This document shows, one piece after another, positions 22,815-35,460 of a stretch of DNA of 39,368 nucleotides. The stretch spans positions 1-39,368 of the forward strand of contig JAAAJB010000334.1 in the NCBI GenBank assembly GCA_016098155.1, given 5' to 3'. The notes under the pieces were generated by a model. It saw nothing but the letters and a program-made list of their open reading frames with translations, was not told the origin of the DNA and did no database searches. The number at the start of each line of letters is the position of its first letter. Position 1 is the first letter of the stretch. The translations under genes and the position numbers were made by a program. Source of the stretch: Actinomortierella ambigua (Eukaryota; Mortierellomycota; Mortierellomycetes; Mortierellales; Mortierellaceae).

Positions 22815-25237
22815 CTACTGGTCGGGAGCGCTGGTAATGACATCGTCAATCTTGAGGATGTGCTTGACGAGCTGTGTTGCCAGCAGGATCTGCTGTCGCT
22901 TCGAGATGAGTGGGTCATATACAAACTGCTCCTTCATGTCGTTCGTGCCCTTGTACAGACAGTCGACACCCAGACGGGTGTTGTTCTCCGTCACCTGGCG
23001 GGCCTTGATCTCCGCCAGTGTCTCTATTGGCGGCAGGCCAGAGTTCTCTGCCAACGCCAAGGGAACTGCCTCCAATGCCTCTGCAAAGGCACGCATCGCG
23101 TACTGGTGGACACTCGCGACATCATCCGCCGCCTTGGACACCGCCAACGCGCACGCAATCTCGGCCGCACCACCTCCATAGACGACACGGTTGTCACGGA
23201 CCAGGTTGCGCACCACACAGATGGCGTCGTGCAGCGACCGCTTGGCCTCGTCGATGATCATCTTGTTGCCACCACGGACAAAGACCGTGACGGCGCGGGT
23301 GTTGGCACACTCCTCAATGACCAGCATACGGTCCTTGGTCGTGCCAAACGACAGCTCGCGGATGATGCCGGCATGGCCGAGCTTGGCCTCGGACAGATCC
23401 TCAAAGCGGGGCACAATACGGCCGTTCGTGGCAATGGCAATCAACTCAATCTCGGGACCACCGACCCAGCGGACCGAGGGAAGCTGGTTCTGCATCAACA
23501 AGTGGTTGGCCTCGTCGTCGAATCCCCACTGGCAAATCACAACGTTGGCGCCAGTGTCCTTGACACGCTTGATCATCTCCTCAAACTTCTCCTTCTCGTA
23601 CGCCTGCAGCTTCTTGTACTCCTCGACCGAGGTAATGTCCAGCTTGTGCTTGGTCTTGGGCTTTGGGGGCTCAAAGGCACAGGTCAGGATCGCAAGCTTG
23701 GCGTCCTTGACCTCACGGGGCATCTGCGGGTGCGAAAAGTCCTTGTCAATGACCACACCCTTGACCAGGACCGTGTCGGCCAGCGAACCACCGACCTTGC
23801 CGTCCACCTTGATCAGCTCAAAGTCCACATCCTTGCGCTCCAGATCGGCCACCTGCAGCACAGCATCGACGGCGATCTGAGCATACTTGTCGTGGTGCTT
23901 GGACACAATCTTGCTGCCCAGACTCGTCTTGGCCGTCTTGTACAGGTTCTCTGTGTTGTCGCGCGAAAACTCGACCGTGTCCGAAATATCGTCCAGATGG
24001 GCGACCGCCACCTTGCACGCGCGCTCGAAACCGTCGGCAATGCGGATAGGGTGGATGCCACGGTCGAGCAGATGCTCGGCCTGTTCCAAGAGAGCGCCAG
24101 CCATGACTAGAGAAAGGAGGAAGAGGAGGAGGATAGTGACCATGGACAGCTTTTAGTGATCGTGTCGGTTCTCGAGGAGGGGAGGGGAGACAAAGGAACC
24201 ATATACAGCATAACGATCCGCTCTCCACAAAAACAACAAAAAATATACGTACCAACGACACCGGTGGTACCGTCACCAATCTCATCATCCTGAGACTTTG
24301 ACAGCTGGACAAGCAGCTTGGCGATCTGGTGGTGGACGTCCATCTGATCCAGAATGGTGGCACCATCGTTGGTCACCGTGATGTCGCCGTCAGGGGAGAT
24401 CAGGATCTTGTCGAGGCCTATACAGATCAGCCAAGAAAGAGTGTGGTCGTAATAGATAAAGACAGTGGATGAGCAACTCAAGATCATTGTTTTTGTTCGG
24501 CATGGTATGTTATGGCATGGTACAACAAGATAGGCGCGGATCAAGGGTACAAGGAAGGGACACACGCTCACCCCCTTCTCTCCACTGGGTCAAGCTGATC
24601 AGGGGAGGATACCACCCCGTCCCGTCTCATACCCTCCAACCCCCTTTGGATACGGGGACGTGGGAAGCAACCAACAACCAAACTTACCGCGAGGACCAAG
24701 GGAAGTCTTCAAGATGTTGGCGACAGTCTTGGCAGCAAGGATATGGGCCTATTCAAGGCAGAGAAGAAGGAGAACAAGGGTATCATCGTTAGCACTGGCT
24801 GAGGGGGGACACGTCGGCCAACGCTTGAGCGTAAAAAAAAAGGGGGACGTGTATGTGCGTTCCTGAAAATGAGATTCGCAAGCTGGGTCATCGAGGAGGG
24901 AGCGTTAGTAGCCCCATCGCCCTCCAAAAGGAAAAAAAGGGCAAGATGCCGTGCCGAAAACGTGAATATTGGGCTTCATTCACAAAGAGAGCGCGTCATT
25001 GGCGAGCGGATGGTTCGTCGGCATCAAGCTGATCTGGTTGATGGAACAGGAGGGGGGGGGTCTTGGTCGTTCCTGGGTGACTGACTGAATGACTGAGGAA
25101 GAGGCGTGTTGCCGAGGGTGAAAAAGTACCTTTTGCGCCTCCAGACCACTGATTCTGGACTTCTTCTGCTGCTCGCGCAGGATGATGAATGGCCGACCGT
25201 ACTCGTCGGTGGCATAGACAGCGTTCATTCCTTCCAT
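22815..25237 (-). CDS. CCT5: T-complex protein 1 subunit epsilon (CCT5)
   Basis: Minus-strand exons 25237-25130, 24748-24688, 24417-24253 and 24106-22815 join to 541 residues, the same length as human CCT5. The order is [59 protein letters not shown], and the ATP-hydrolysis motif GDGTTGVV (residues 104-111), ending exactly at intron 3. The apical domain carries the epsilon-specific [16 protein letters not shown] segment (here [15 protein letters not shown]), and [16 protein letters not shown] marks the C-terminal equatorial domain. CCT is the cytosolic chaperonin that folds actin and tubulin. The start at 25237 gives [17 protein letters not shown]; the next ATG at 25228 is also possible. Its promoter is only about 250 bases and overlaps the 3' flank of the golgin gene. 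Confidence 0.97.
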
Positions 25238-25485
25238 ATCGACGTTGGGTGTGATGTAGAAGTGATGAAGAAGAAAAAGAAATAAAAAAGTAAAGGAAGG
25301 TTGGCTGAGTGAGCACTGGGTGGGACACAAGAGAGGGTAGGGGGGGAGGGGGGGACTGGCTTCACAGAAACTCTCAGAACTTTCAGAAGAGCTCTAACTC
25401 TCCCATAAAAGAAGCGCGCTTTTGCGGACTAGATGAGGTCACCGTATTTTTTTATCGTTAGTGTGGACAAATGTCAATGATGGCT

Positions 25486-28400
25486 CTATGGACTCTTGGG
25501 GCTATTGTTCGCGTTGGCGTTGCTCTCGCGAATCAAGAAGGATGTCCACATCTCGATAAAACTCTGGAAAAAAAAACAAAAGGATAAAGCAAAATATAGA
25601 TCAAAGCACTGTGTAAGTACACTGGTCATCGAGTCTCTTTCTCCTCTGTTCATACGTTTCTGTGTATCTTCTCACCTCTCGAGGCTCCTGCTGCTGTCGC
25701 ATCTGCTCCATTGATGGTGACCGTGACCCAGATGTCGTCGGCGTCAAGGCTCCGAGTCCCGAACTAGCCTTCCGAATCAAACCGGCCTGCTCGCGCTGTT
25801 CGTCCGTAAACTTGAGCACGCCTGCAATAAGCTGCAGGATCTCGTACCGCTTCTGGTCGCCCCGGGGTATGTTCAAGAAACTGATCAACAGATTCGAGAT
25901 GAGTGGGATGTCGACCGTGTTGCTGCTGTCTTCTTCCTTTAACCGCCGCATCGCTTCTGTCAGATGGTTCTGCTGGATCACTGCATCGTGCCTCAGCTTG
26001 CCAATCGTCAGACTCTTCTCCTTCACCTCCCGCTCCAACTGCCGACACCGCTCCACATCGACCGTCATCGAATGCAGTCTCTCCTCTGCCACCGTCGCAC
26101 GACCCTTAAACTCGTGCAGCGTCGTCGTCGCTTGATCGAGTTGCCTCTTCATCTTCTCCAATGCAAACTCAATCTCAGACTCCTTGGTCGCCTGGAACTC
26201 TTCCAGCACAAGCTGCAGGTTGTTCAGACTCTCCTTCTCGCGCTCCAGCTCTCTCCGCAGCCCGGCCTTTTCAGCCTGCGCTGCATCCCGCTCACGCTCC
26301 ATCGCTCGCATGGCAGACACTGCTTGGTCCTTGCTGGCTCGCTGGTCCATGGCCATGGCCTCCCAGTCCTCACGCTCGCGCTCCTCCCGCTGCAGTCTCG
26401 ATTGCAGCTCCTGGATGAGATTCTCTTTGGCGACCACCTCGGTCGACGCCTCCTCCTGGATCTCTACCAGTCTCTTGCGCAGATGTTCAAGCTCACGCGA
26501 CGTCTTTTCATAGTGCTCATGGGATGCCATCAACTCTTCCTCCAGTTGCCGGATCGACTCGATGTATTTGTGGTTCTGTACTGTCAGGTGCTCGATCTGG
26601 CTCTTCATGTTGTTGATGTTTTCCTATATCATCAATATCACAAGAGATAACGAGGAAAGGGTGTTAAACGCTGTAAAGTCTTTCCGGAAAAAAAAATAAA
26701 AGGAAGGACGACCCCCTATCTTGCCTTGCTCTCTTACCATATCGGCTTGCAGCTTATTGCCTAGTGTCGACTTCATGTTGCTGACACGGTCCAAAAGGGC
26801 CTTGTGCTGGGACTGGAATTGGTTTCGCTCCTTGGTCATTGTCTCGAGCTCCGCACGCAATGCCTGGAGAGCAGACTCCTCGCGGGCCTTGAGTGCCTCG
26901 ACCTCGCGCAAGGCCTGATCGCACTCATTTTGCTTGTTGGACAAGGTGACTTCAACTTCAGCATGAACCGCCTTCAAAGTATCGAGTTCTTTCTGGAAAG
27001 ACGTCTGCTCACTTCGCCAGAGCTCCTTCTCTTGGTTCATTTGCTCCTCCAGCTTCTTCCGACTCTCCTCCGCAATGGCAAGTTGGTCCCTGGCTTCCTT
27101 CAGCTCACTGTCAGTCGAAGATGAGTCAAGTTTGGCTTGCAAGACTGCCAGCTGCTGGGCGTGTGTCGTCGCCATCTGCTGAAGCTCCTGTAATTTTGAC
27201 GCCTCTGCTTCGGCCATCGACTTTTTGAGAGTATCCTGAGCAGCAAGGTTCTCTGTAACGAAGAAGGAGGTAAGGGAAGAAGAGAGTGGAGAACATTGTG
27301 AGCCACTAGAATATTTTTTTTTGAAGTTGAGTGTTGGTTTCAAAGTTTGTTTTGGTACCTGCACGGAGACGCGAGAGATTCTCTTCCAAAGACCTGTTAC
27401 CGTCCCGGTAGCTCATGACCTCATCCTTGGCGCGGTTCCATGCTGCCAGAATCTTGTCGCTCTTGAGCATGGGAGGCAGCCCATCCTGACGCGAACTGTC
27501 CATTAAAGCTCCGATGGCTTCCGTGATGGCAAGTACTTGCTGCTCTGAGAGTTTGCCCTTTGTCACTATTATTTCGTTGTTGTTGTTGTAGACATGGTTG
27601 TTGAAAACGATAAAGCATCAGCCTCTAAAAAAGAATAGCTCCACAGAGATGCATCCAATTGACTGATATGTTGGCCACACTGGCATCCAAGAACAAGACC
27701 CACCTTTTAACTCTGCTTCCAGTTTTCGAATTTTGTCCTGTAGCGCTTTTGGCGCAGCGCCTCCATTGGCTGTTGGTGCACCTGGCTTGGTGGCCTTGGC
27801 AGCTGCAAGATCGCCCTCTAGCCGCTTGACAGAATCTGGGTAAAACAAGAAATTGGGCACGCCCCATGGTTAGCACCAATTTTTGTGAATCCTTTCAACA
27901 AAATGTCTCTGTGAGCACACCTTGTGTGTGTGTGTGTGTGTGTACATCTCCAATTTGTTTTTGCTGACAACAGATGGGGAGAGAAAAAAAAAGATGATGA
28001 TGATGGACGACGGTGATACCTTGCAATGCCTCGACATTGGATTCGAGTTCCTTGTTCTGAGCTGTTGTTGACGCCAAATCGCTCTGGACAGAGGCCAGCT
28101 TGGACGATGCCTCGGCAAGCGAAGAGTCTTTTGCTTGGAGCTTGTCCTCCAGATCGGCTACGGATGACTGGGTCGTTTCCTTCTCTGCTAGCTGAGCCTT
28201 TAGCGTTCCAATCTCCTGTCGCGCAAAGTCCAGCTCAGACTCGAGGTCGCGGTTCACGGTCTCGTTGGCTGGTGCCTGCTCTTTCTGTTGCTGTTGCTGT
28301 TGTTGACTGGCCTCTTGGATCTTTTGGAGTGACTCCACCTGAGAAGTGAGATCCTCGTTGATCTCTTTCAAACGGGCATTCTCCTCTTGGGAAGATTCCA

Positions 28401-29388
28401 AGTGGTGGCCCGCCTCGTCCAATTGCTTTGCAGTGGTGGTGGCAGCAGCCACCTCCTGCTCTTTGTGCCTTGTCAGGTCGGCCTCTAAGGACGTGACACG
28501 TTGTGCAGCATCGACTAATTGCGAATGAAGGCCCTCGACGACTTTACTGTTTCGTTCCCGTTCATCCTGAAGTTGTTTTTCAAGGGCTGCCACTCTCTCA
28601 GCAGCGGCGGCAGCAGCAGCAGCAGAGTCTGTTGTCGAGGAAGATGATGGTACGCCCTCCTCCTGATGATGATGTTGCTGTTGTTGCTGCTGTTCACTGC
28701 TGTTGGCCCTTGCTTCTGCAGCAGCTGCAGCAGCCTGCTGCGCGGCATCGGCCAGTTCCGTTTGCTGCTTCAGCTGAGCCTCCAGAGTCTCGAGTCTGGG
28801 CTGCCATGTCTTTTTTTCGTTGCTGAGGGTCTTGAGCAACCCGACAGCGCGTGCCAGTTTTTGCTCGAGGGCATCCACCTTGGTCGCTGCCGGGTTGGCC
28901 TCGGACAAGGTCTTGATTCGAGCCTCATAGTCCTTCTGGGCCGTCTCCCATTCCCGATGCCGTGTAAAGAGTTCTTCGCGAGCTTCAATTAGCTGTTTTG
29001 TTGTTGTTGTTGTTGTTGAAAAAGAAGAATGTCACAAAGAATGTCAGACGCGATTAGAATTGGCAGCAATGGATGGCAATGTGGGGTAGTATTCCAGGCG
29101 TCCTTGGGAGGGATGGCCTCTCTGGGGCACGGTACCTGTTGATTCATGTGCTCAAGCGCCTCCTGCATCGCCTGTTGGTTCTCTGCGCTGACCTCTAGTT
29201 GCAGAAGAAGAGGAAGAAGAAAAAGAAGAAGGGATGCTCGCTCGCGTTAGGGGAGGCAAGGTTTCTGGCTGATGAGAAGAAACATCAAGGAGGGAGGGAG
29301 GCGAAGGGATGTTGTTGTTACCATTGGCCAGCTTGCCAGCAAGGTTGTTGAGGCTGCTGCTGAGGTTGCCGGTGAACCAGGTCGACAT
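25486..29388 (-). CDS. RUD3: Golgin of the Rud3/GMAP-210 type (eight exons)
   Basis: Minus-strand exons 29388-29322, 29194-29136, 28992-28020, 27835-27704, 27565-27359, 27252-26738, 26623-25676 and 25563-25486 join in frame to 992 residues. Exon 1 (MSTWFTGNLSSSLNNLAGKL) looks like the amphipathic, Ser/Thr-faced ALPS helix at the GMAP-210 N-terminus, which senses curved membranes. Most of the rest is coiled coil with Gln and Ala runs. Near residues 889-925 (LISNLLISFLNIPRGDQKRY, then EILQLIAGVLKF) lies a GRAB domain, the Arf1-binding module of Rud3/GMAP-210. Exon 8 adds SFIEMWTSFLIRES and a short tail. The protein should tether vesicles at the cis-Golgi; this follows from the family. Exon 8 replaces a read-through tail beginning VRRYTE and is preferred because of its splice signals and family-like sequence. 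Confidence 0.88.
27923..27943. repeat. (TG)n microsatellite in golgin intron 3
   Basis: About ten TG dinucleotides lie inside the intron between golgin exons 3 and 4. Not coding. Confidence 0.95.
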
Positions 29389-29825
29389 TGCCTACAGCGT
29401 GGGTGTGTTCCCGGGAGAGATGAAGGGGAGAGGAATGGTTGTCAAGTGGTGGATGTGTTGAGGAAAGAGAGGGATGTGTGAGAGAGGGGGAGAGACACAG
29501 AGGTGAGAGCGGATGAGAGAGAGTGTGTGTGTGTGTATGTGTGGGTGTGTGTCGGTTGTGGGCAGCATGAGAAAGGAGGAAAAAAAGGGTTCTTTCTCTC
29601 TACTCCCCCGCTGCACTCTCTCTCTCTCTCTCTCCAAGTTGGGTACCTTCCCTTCTCTTTGCCCTGTGAAAGAACAACTGCTGGACAGTCCGATCGAGAA
29701 AAAAGGCAGCACTTGATTCCCTCGCTCATTCTCCCCTCTACCTTTCTTTCATCACCATTCTTTTTTTTTTCCTTTCCCTTCCCTTCATTCCTTCACCCTT
29801 TCCTTCTCTCTGCTGTCATCACTCA
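29389..29825. promoter_or_regulatory. Bidirectional promoter spacer, golgin / N-acetylglutamate synthase
   Basis: The start codons face away from each other 437 bases apart. The golgin side (29400-29580) is G/A-rich on plus with (GT)n-like repeats at about 29523-29552, and the other side (29590-29820) is strongly C/T-rich. The two halves are thus mirror-like purine and pyrimidine leaders, each pyrimidine-rich on its own sense strand. Shared control is inferred. Confidence 0.55.
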
Positions 29826-32228
29826 ATGAGTGTTGCCGCCGCTGCTGCTGCCGGCTCCCGCCAGTCGGCGTATGTGCAGGCTATCCTCGGCCTGCCATGC
29901 ATCCACTCTCCGACAATGAGTAGGTCCCTCCTCATGAGCCACTCTGGTCGTCGTCCAGTGGTGGCGGGAAAGAGAAGAGGTCTCTTCACTGCTACCTCTG
30001 CCTCCGCTACTGTTGGTGGTAGTGCCAGTGGTGCCGCTGCAAGCACAGCTTCGAAGCACCTCTACCCCACACGTTGCCGCATCCCCTCATCTTCGCTCGC
30101 AGCGAGAGGAGTCCGTCTGTCGTCGTCGCTGACAGAGGTGGCTGCCCGCAACGAGGCCTTGCAGGCTGCCCAGGACCGGCAGAGAGAGCAGGTCAATGCA
30201 CGCGAGAAGAAGAACAGGGTAAGCGACCCCCAACCACTCCCTCATGCTTCCTGCCATCCTGGATAGAAAGATAGATACTCTTTATTGCCTCAAATGGTGG
30301 TGATTATTCCCCCTTCCCACATCACCATAAAAACGTGCGAAATGGTACCTGAAAATGATGCGCGCTGATCGGACGAGAGAGAAAAAAAAAAAAAACAGAA
30401 GACGGGGGGAAAGGAAAAAAGACAAAAAAAAAAAAAAAAAAAAAAAGAGAGGGTGGGAGAAGGGGGGATTGGCGAATATTCCTTCTTCCTTTCCGTATAC
30501 AGTCATGACCACCAACTCACTCATCACTCACTCACTCACCCACTCACACACAACAAATCATATTAACAGGACTTGATCTTAAAGGTCATGGGCACCATGC
30601 CCTCCCCGCGCGAGGCTCGCCAGTTCCTCAACCGGTTCTCGCTGCCCCTCGACGAAGCCCCGGTCGCCTCCCCAGCTCCCATCTCTTCACTCGTCTCTCC
30701 CTCGACCACCACTACTGCGACCTTTTCACCAGAGACAGCCACCACCCCCAGCTTTGTCGACTCGCTCTTCTGGCCATCCTCCCACCATCTGGCCCTGATC
30801 AAGGTAGAGGGGCCCTTCAACCACGAGAGTCTTGCCACCATCGCCAACACACTCGTGCAGTTGCAGCAGCTGGGCCTCATGAGCATCGTCATGCTCGACA
30901 ACCGGACCTGGTGGCAACTCGATCCCGCGCAGGAAGAACGTCTGGGCGGTAGCCGCCTAGCCTCGACCGATGCTGCCACCGTGCGCCATCGGATGATGAA
31001 AGACATGGCCGAGTTTGTCGAGGAGCTCGAGGCAGCGGGCGGCAAGGCGCGGCCCATCAACGAAGGGCTATTTGAGGCCGATGGCCGAAGCAACGGCAAC
31101 AGCAGCAACAGCAGCAGCAGTAGCAGCTGTTTGGAGGTCAAGGTTGCAGACCGGATGGCACCCATTCAGTCGTGCCTCAAACTAGGCCAGATTCCCGTGG
31201 TGATCCCTATGGTGACCTCGACGACATGCGTGCACACGCCGGTGCAGAGCAACGAGGCAATCGTCAGTCTGGCAAAGCACATGGCCGAGACGGCCAAGCA
31301 GGCGCAGGTACCTCCAGGCTTCAAGGTGCCGATGCGACTTATTGTCATCAACACCACGGGCGGTATTCCTCTGACACGAACGCGGGGCATTCGAGGACCG
31401 ACGCACAGCTTTGTAAACCTACGGGGCGAATACGACGCGATCCTCGACGATCTGGCCCACATGGAGCACCTGCCCAAGGATGCCGAGGAGTCGTATCGGT
31501 CTGATCTGGACATGATCAAGGCCTCACTCGATGTCCTACCGCCGACCTGCTCGGCCCTCATCACGTCCTCGCCCTCGCTCACGCTCATCACCAACCTTAT
31601 CACGGACAAACCGCTCTTCTCGTCGACTACCCGTGCCACTGACCCCAAGGGTATGCTCGCCACCACCGTCATCCGTCGTGGACTTGATATTGCCACGCTC
31701 CGCCACAACCTCAACGGCCTGGACCTGAGTCGCATGACCCAATTGCTCGAGGCCAGCTTTGCCAAGCCGTTGGATGGCCCGGCCTATTACCGCCGGATCC
31801 AAGACCGCACGGAATCGGTCATTTTGACCGGCACCGACTATGAAGGAGCTGCCATCGTCACCCGGGAAGGAGGCGAAGATAAAGAGGCCATTGGTGGTGG
31901 TGCAGAATTTGGTCGCCCCGGCCGACCCTTGGCCACGGTGGCGTATCTGGACAAGTTTGCCGTTGCACCCAAGAGCCAGGGAATCGGTGTCGCCGATATC
32001 CTGTGGAAGCAGCTGCAGGACAACTTTCCGGACCTGGTCTGGCGCAGCCGAACCGACAACCCGGTCAACAAGTGGTACTTTGACCGTGCCGATGGCACCA
32101 CCCGGATACCAGGCACCAACTGGACCGTCTTTTGGTATGGTCCCAAGGGCCGCCACCTGATCAAGGACTATGTCCAGATTTGTCGAGATATCCCTGCTTC
32201 GTTTTTTGCGCCTCCTGCCAAGAAATGA
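29826..32228 (+). CDS. ARG2: N-acetylglutamate synthase, mitochondrial (vertebrate-type NAT domain)
   Basis: Exons 29826-30218 and 30570-32228 join in phase 0 (AGG|GTAAGC ... AACAG|GAC) to 683 residues. Exon 1 (131 residues) is Ala/Ser/Arg-rich with few acids, fitting a mitochondrial targeting peptide. An amino-acid-kinase-like region follows (from about residue 200: LALIKVEGPF, then IVMLDNRTWW), interrupted by an Asn/Ser homopolymer at 31096-31128. The C-terminal NAT domain (~580-675) shows TVAYLDKFAVAPKSQGIGVA, WRSRTDNPVNKWYFDRADG and WTVFWYG, the pattern of the PF04768-type transferase, including the NPxNxWYF motif. It makes N-acetylglutamate from acetyl-CoA and glutamate, the first step of arginine synthesis, and is normally inhibited by arginine. 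A PREARQFLNRF segment early in exon 2 is also typical of NAGS. Confidence 0.93.
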
Positions 32229-32913
32229 GGCATTTATTTTTTTTTCTTTCTCGTTCACTCACGATCTGCTGGTCTGCCAACCCATAAAGCATTTTTTTCT
32301 TTTCTTCGGCCCATGTTCCAAAACGATTCCTGTGAAGCAATTTGTATCCCTCTCTCTCTCCTTCTCTCCTCTCTTTCTCTCTTTCTCTCTGATTAGGATT
32401 TGGGTTGTTAGGACAGTGACGACCAGCGCTGCTGCAATTGCTGATGAAGCGTCGCTTGTATCCAACCAAACCAAGCGTGGCAATAGTGATGAGACAAAGC
32501 AAGCTTTGATGATTTCCGCCAGGGTGGAACTCATCAACGCCTCCTTTGTTCCCAGAACTAATCCTCATCGATAATTACGACACACATCACCGCAAAGCAG
32601 CTTGCACCTACCGCTAAGCACACGATATGACGCCTTTTTATGCTGCGGCATTTACATGAGAATGTGGTCCATCGAATTAGATCATAATTCAACTCTGTAT
32701 CGGAAAAGTCCTGTCCGTTTGACCGAGGCAGTCGACTGTACTCTGATTTTTTTTTTCCCTCCATGGAGTCCAAAGCCAAAGGTTCCAGCGCTCCCACTTG
32801 TCGTAGGATTTAACAGAGAACGAAGGACTGTTAAGCATCACTTTTTTCATAAAAAAAATATTATCTCTATATTATATTTACATGAGAGGTAAAGGGTAAT
32901 TATATAGTTAGAT
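32229..32913. other. Convergent spacer between N-acetylglutamate synthase and the hydrolase
   Basis: Both flanking genes end here. The region has CT-rich repeats at 32349-32391 and A/T-rich sequence before 32914 with a likely 3' end (TATATTATATTT). Open frames on both strands (32161-32574) mirror each other and show no family features. No gene is supported. Confidence 0.55.
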
Positions 32914-35460
32914 CTAACACTCGCGAGCGGCCTTGAGGACCTTGGCAAACCAATAAGGGCGAAGCAAGAAGGCAGCATGATCCATGTGATCCATGACGAC
33001 CAGTTCCTCGCGCTCCTCGAGCAGGCCGACCTGCTTCTTGAGATAGGTAGCAATGACATTCATGTCGAGCAAGTTATCCTCGCGCGACAAGAACACGCGC
33101 GTCATCTTGGGCAAGACCGGCGACAGCCTTCCTTGCAAGGGTGCAGGGCGGTGATGGCGACGGCGCCAGGCCGATGGAAACATGACGCACTGGTCCCAGC
33201 AGAACCGGCGCATGATAAACCAAGACGTGCCCAACTCGCGCGCGGCAAAGAGGTCCATGATCAGTTGGCTGGCAGTGGTCGGGATCCGGTAGGCAAAGTT
33301 GCGAGCGATCGAATGGTGGGTCAAGAAGCAGATAGGATCCACGAGAATCAAGCCTGCGACGATCGAGTCTGGGTTGTTGTGGGCGGGGCTGGCGCGGACG
33401 ATCGCCGAACACAGCATCGTTCCCAGGGAATGGCCCATGAAGGTGGCCTTTTGATAGCCGTGGACCTGCAAGATGCGCTCGACCGCAAAATAGCTCTCGT
33501 CGGGACTCAGCACACATTTCGTGCGTACGAGACGGTTCGATACATAGGGCACCTCGATCATCAGGATCGGCCGCGATAATGTCGACAGGGCTACGATGAA
33601 GTGGATGTACTGCACCAACCCGACGCCGATCCCGTGGATGAACACCAGTGGCACCTTGTTCTCGGCATCCCTAGCGGGGCGGTACCAGTAGGCCAGGTCG
33701 TAATTGGCCCGGGCTTTTTCCTTCTCTTCGGTTGGGTGCTGGTGCTTGGCCTTGCGCACCTTGATGCGATGTGCACGGTCAAGTGCTCCCTCGAACCGTG
33801 TGAATCCAAGAAGGTTGAACACAAATCCGGAGATCAGGTTTGCGATCCAAACGAGCTAAAGGAACAAACAAATGTACACGCAGAAGAGAACAAAATAAAG
33901 TTGAGTATAGGAAAGTAGGACGCTAAGAGAAACACGCACTTTTTTCGCGCCCAAAAAAAACTGGGGATGAGTGAGTGAGAGAAAGAGAGAGAGACAGTCA
34001 CTGCCCCGATGCTCAACTTACGGCATAGTAAATCAAGGGACGATGAGAGGCCACCACTGGATCCAGATTGAGGCGAATACAGTCGACGTTTGGATTAAAG
34101 CCCGGTGCGAACTGGACATCCTTCTCTTTCTCAATACGATCCATCATCGAACACAGCTCTGCCATGTCGTCTGGCAATACCTCCACCTCTTCGAGCGGCG
34201 CTGCCCAAAAGGCCCACGCCAACCTAAACAAAAATGGAGAGAGAAAGAGAGGGCAAACGGATCGAAATTTCCCGCAAGCACGAGCTAGTGAGTTTTTATA
34301 GACGCGCCAAAAAAAAACACCCAAAAAGGATTTGTACCACGCATGGGCGGGAAAGAAAAAGAAAAAATGGAGTCCATCTCCCCTCTCTCTTTGTCTCTCC
34401 CTCCACGTTTGGAGAACACAAGCAAAAAACAACAACAATAAACAATAAACAAAAAAAAAAAGTGAACTCACCATTGAATCATATTCTCTCGTCCAATCTC
34501 TTCAAAACGCGCCGGCTGCGCGGTGCGTCCCGTATCGAACCAAGTCTCGACCCATCGCTTACAGCCGTCTCCACTGCCCACCGTTTCCATGCACCGCTGG
34601 AACAGCTCCTGGCGACCCTGTCGACTGCCGACGCCCTTGACGACCCGGTCCACCTTCTGGGCCTGGCTCAGCCGGCGCCAAAACTGAAAGTAGAACAGCA
34701 GCTCCATTGCCATCCACCCGTGAATCAACGACACGATCCACGCCAGGACAACATGGGCTGAGAAGAATGCCCACAACGGATCAATGATGTATGTCTTGAT
34801 AGGCAACAGCGGTACCAGATACCGGTACCCCGGCAGATCGGAGACCGAGTGGATCCCTTGGTATTCCAAAAAGTGGACCAAGTACAAGAGACTGCTTTGC
34901 AGGGCCGGGACAAGGTAGGGTGAATGAGGAGGTGGTTGTGTCGAAGATGAAGAAGAAGAGGATGAAGAAGACCCATAGTTCGCGTGCTGGTGATGGTTGT
35001 GGTGGTGGTAGTCAGCCGTCGGTGAAGTGTTTGCCAAGACACCAGCGGCAGCAGCACCGGCTGCGGCCGCCGAAGACGAGGAAGGCCAGATGTCCACCAT
35101 GCTCACAGGCCCACTACTCGCTGCGAGGGCTGTCTTGGCTGCTGCTCCTGCTGCTGCTGCTGCTGCTGCTGTTGCCGTTGCAGCCGTAGCGGTGTTCGTC
35201 GTCGTGGCAGTTGTGGCGGCTGAGGCCAAGGATGTTACCGACTCTAGCACAGCTGAGGGCATGGTGGTGATGGAAGAGGTGTTGCGATTGGCATGGAAGA
35301 GTTTGAGGGCGTGCGGGATCTGGAGGAGCAAGGTGTCAATGGGGGATTCTTTGTAGGCCATCATGTACAGGAAGTAGGCGGCAGCGATGGGAACGGTGGC
35401 ACCAAAGGCGATGCCGAGGGTGCGCACGCCACCTCGAGTAACTGGATGATCCACAATCAT
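32914..35460 (-). CDS. Membrane-anchored alpha/beta hydrolase (three exons)
   Basis: Minus-strand exons 35460-34472, 34223-34022 and 33855-32914 join to 710 residues. Residues ~14-36 (TLGIAFGATVPIAAAYFLYM) are a probable membrane segment. Residues ~60-180 are Ala/Thr/Ser/His low complexity. Hydrophobic stretches follow (PLWAFFSAHVVLAWIVSLI; later LVWIANLISGFVFNLLGF). The hydrolase core starts near residue 455 with PLVFIHGIGVGLVQY (oxyanion region), then GHSLGTM with nucleophile Ser540. SREDNLLD and VVMDHMDHAAFLL provide the probable Asp and His. This is a fungal family of unknown substrate; a lipid-linked ester or acyl substrate is plausible from the membrane anchors but not shown. The second exon ends exactly before the third membrane-like segment. 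Confidence 0.85.

Noticed and set aside
22803..24110. Plus-strand open frame (435 codons) opposite CCT5
   Set aside because: It is an antisense shadow; the minus strand encodes CCT5 at full family length.
25601..25675. Read-through C-terminus of the golgin beginning VRRYTE
   Set aside because: A good donor (GAG|GTGAGA) and acceptor (CCAG|AGTTTT) lead to a better conserved final exon at 25563-25486.
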